Assembly (NCBI RefSeq): GCF_954871325.1 | Contig: NC_088776.1 | Coordinates: 3,355,985 to 3,419,984, forward strand | Source of the DNA: Gordionus sp. m RMFG-2023 | Lineage: Eukaryota; Nematomorpha; Gordioida; Chordodea; Parachordodidae | Direction: 5' to 3' | DNA: 64,000 bases | Part shown: in pieces, positions 63,671 through 64,000 of the stretch | Layout: every line of letters begins with the position of its first letter | How positions within the stretch are numbered: position 1 is the first letter of the stretch | Notes under the pieces: model-generated | The model's database searches: none | Seen by the model: the letters and a program-made list of their open reading frames with translations, nothing else | What the model was told of the DNA's origin: nothing | Program-made: the position numbers and the translations under genes

Positions 63671-64000
63671 GTATTTACTTTTTTTTAAAGGGAGGGGAGA
63701 GGGGGTGAAAAATAAGTTCTTGTCTTGATCAGAGATTTTGTAGCGGTTCCTTCTTTGTTATCAGATGCTCTTTCTACCACTAGATTTTCCTCAGAATATA
63801 GGGGACCGCTTGAACCTCTATTAACCACCCGGAGATGTTGTGCCACTCCCCCCCACTCCCAACCACATTATTACGAATTAAATGAATAAACGCGAAATAA
63901 ATAAAGAAATAAAAGAAGAAAATGATGAATCTTATTTTATTTTAAAAATATATATATAATTTATCTTGCACTCTCATATCTAAAAAAAAAATATGAACGA
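63671..64000. other. Start of INTS1 intron 36
   Basis: No further exon recognised before the right edge. Confidence 0.65.

Larger units (their letters stand above)
62009..63480. other. INTS1 intron 35
   Basis: 1.47 kb with one family-B and one family-A MITE. An open frame at 63256-63480 has no recognisable similarity. Confidence 0.7.

Noticed and set aside
1-64000. tRNA or rRNA genes, CRISPR arrays, operons
   Set aside because: No tRNA box pattern or rRNA sequence was recognised, and spliced genes exclude a prokaryotic reading. A covariance-model scan would be needed to exclude divergent tRNAs.

Overview
The window is A+T-rich, intron-rich eukaryotic DNA. One host gene on the + strand fills it: the Integrator complex scaffold subunit INTS1. 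Integrator is mainly an animal complex, and introns reach 18.5 kb, so the source looks like an A+T-rich metazoan; I cannot name the species. By reading frame, splice phase and recalled similarity to human INTS1 I place 36 coding exons between 1062 and 63670. They sum to 7410 nt (2470 codons) with every intron phase consistent. The last part of the protein lies beyond the right edge. Many of the splice sites are unusual: 13 of 35 acceptors end in AAG and 12 of 36 donors begin with GTT.

The introns hold the mobile DNA. Intron 11 carries a hAT transposon (5785-8769) with an 8-bp target duplication and a six-exon, apparently uninterrupted 656-aa transposase gene. Intron 19 has a hAT remnant, a G+C-rich hAT-like MITE and a long pyrimidine microsatellite. 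Intron 20 (19110-37619) holds a Tc1/mariner-like MITE, a 9-kb near-perfect palindrome (21088-30080) and a Ty3/gypsy element (30415-34643, target duplication GATAT) abutting a pogo/Tigger transposase remnant. It also holds two hAT-type MITEs. Intron 22 has PIF/Harbinger-like MITEs and a MULE (40152-42317) with about 0.8-kb terminal inverted repeats and a 9-bp target duplication. Intron 28 holds a second, broken Ty3/gypsy element (48251-53540, target duplication AACAG). It contains an antisense, intronless copy of the host actin-nucleation gene ARPC1.

The most unusual object is the palindrome. Each arm carries a gag-like gene, a retropepsin-like gene, a short integrase-tail-like gene and multispanning membrane-protein reading frames of a family I do not recognise. 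No reverse transcriptase or integrase core was seen. It is treated here as a fossil, LTR-retroelement-related element.

From about 36 kb rightward the introns are sprinkled with short inverted-repeat elements of several families. The commonest, about 220 bp with ends TA(C/G)TGTTGTTAAAC, resembles the ends of the intact hAT and makes 8-bp duplications, so it may be a non-autonomous partner. No tRNA, rRNA, CRISPR or prokaryotic feature was seen.
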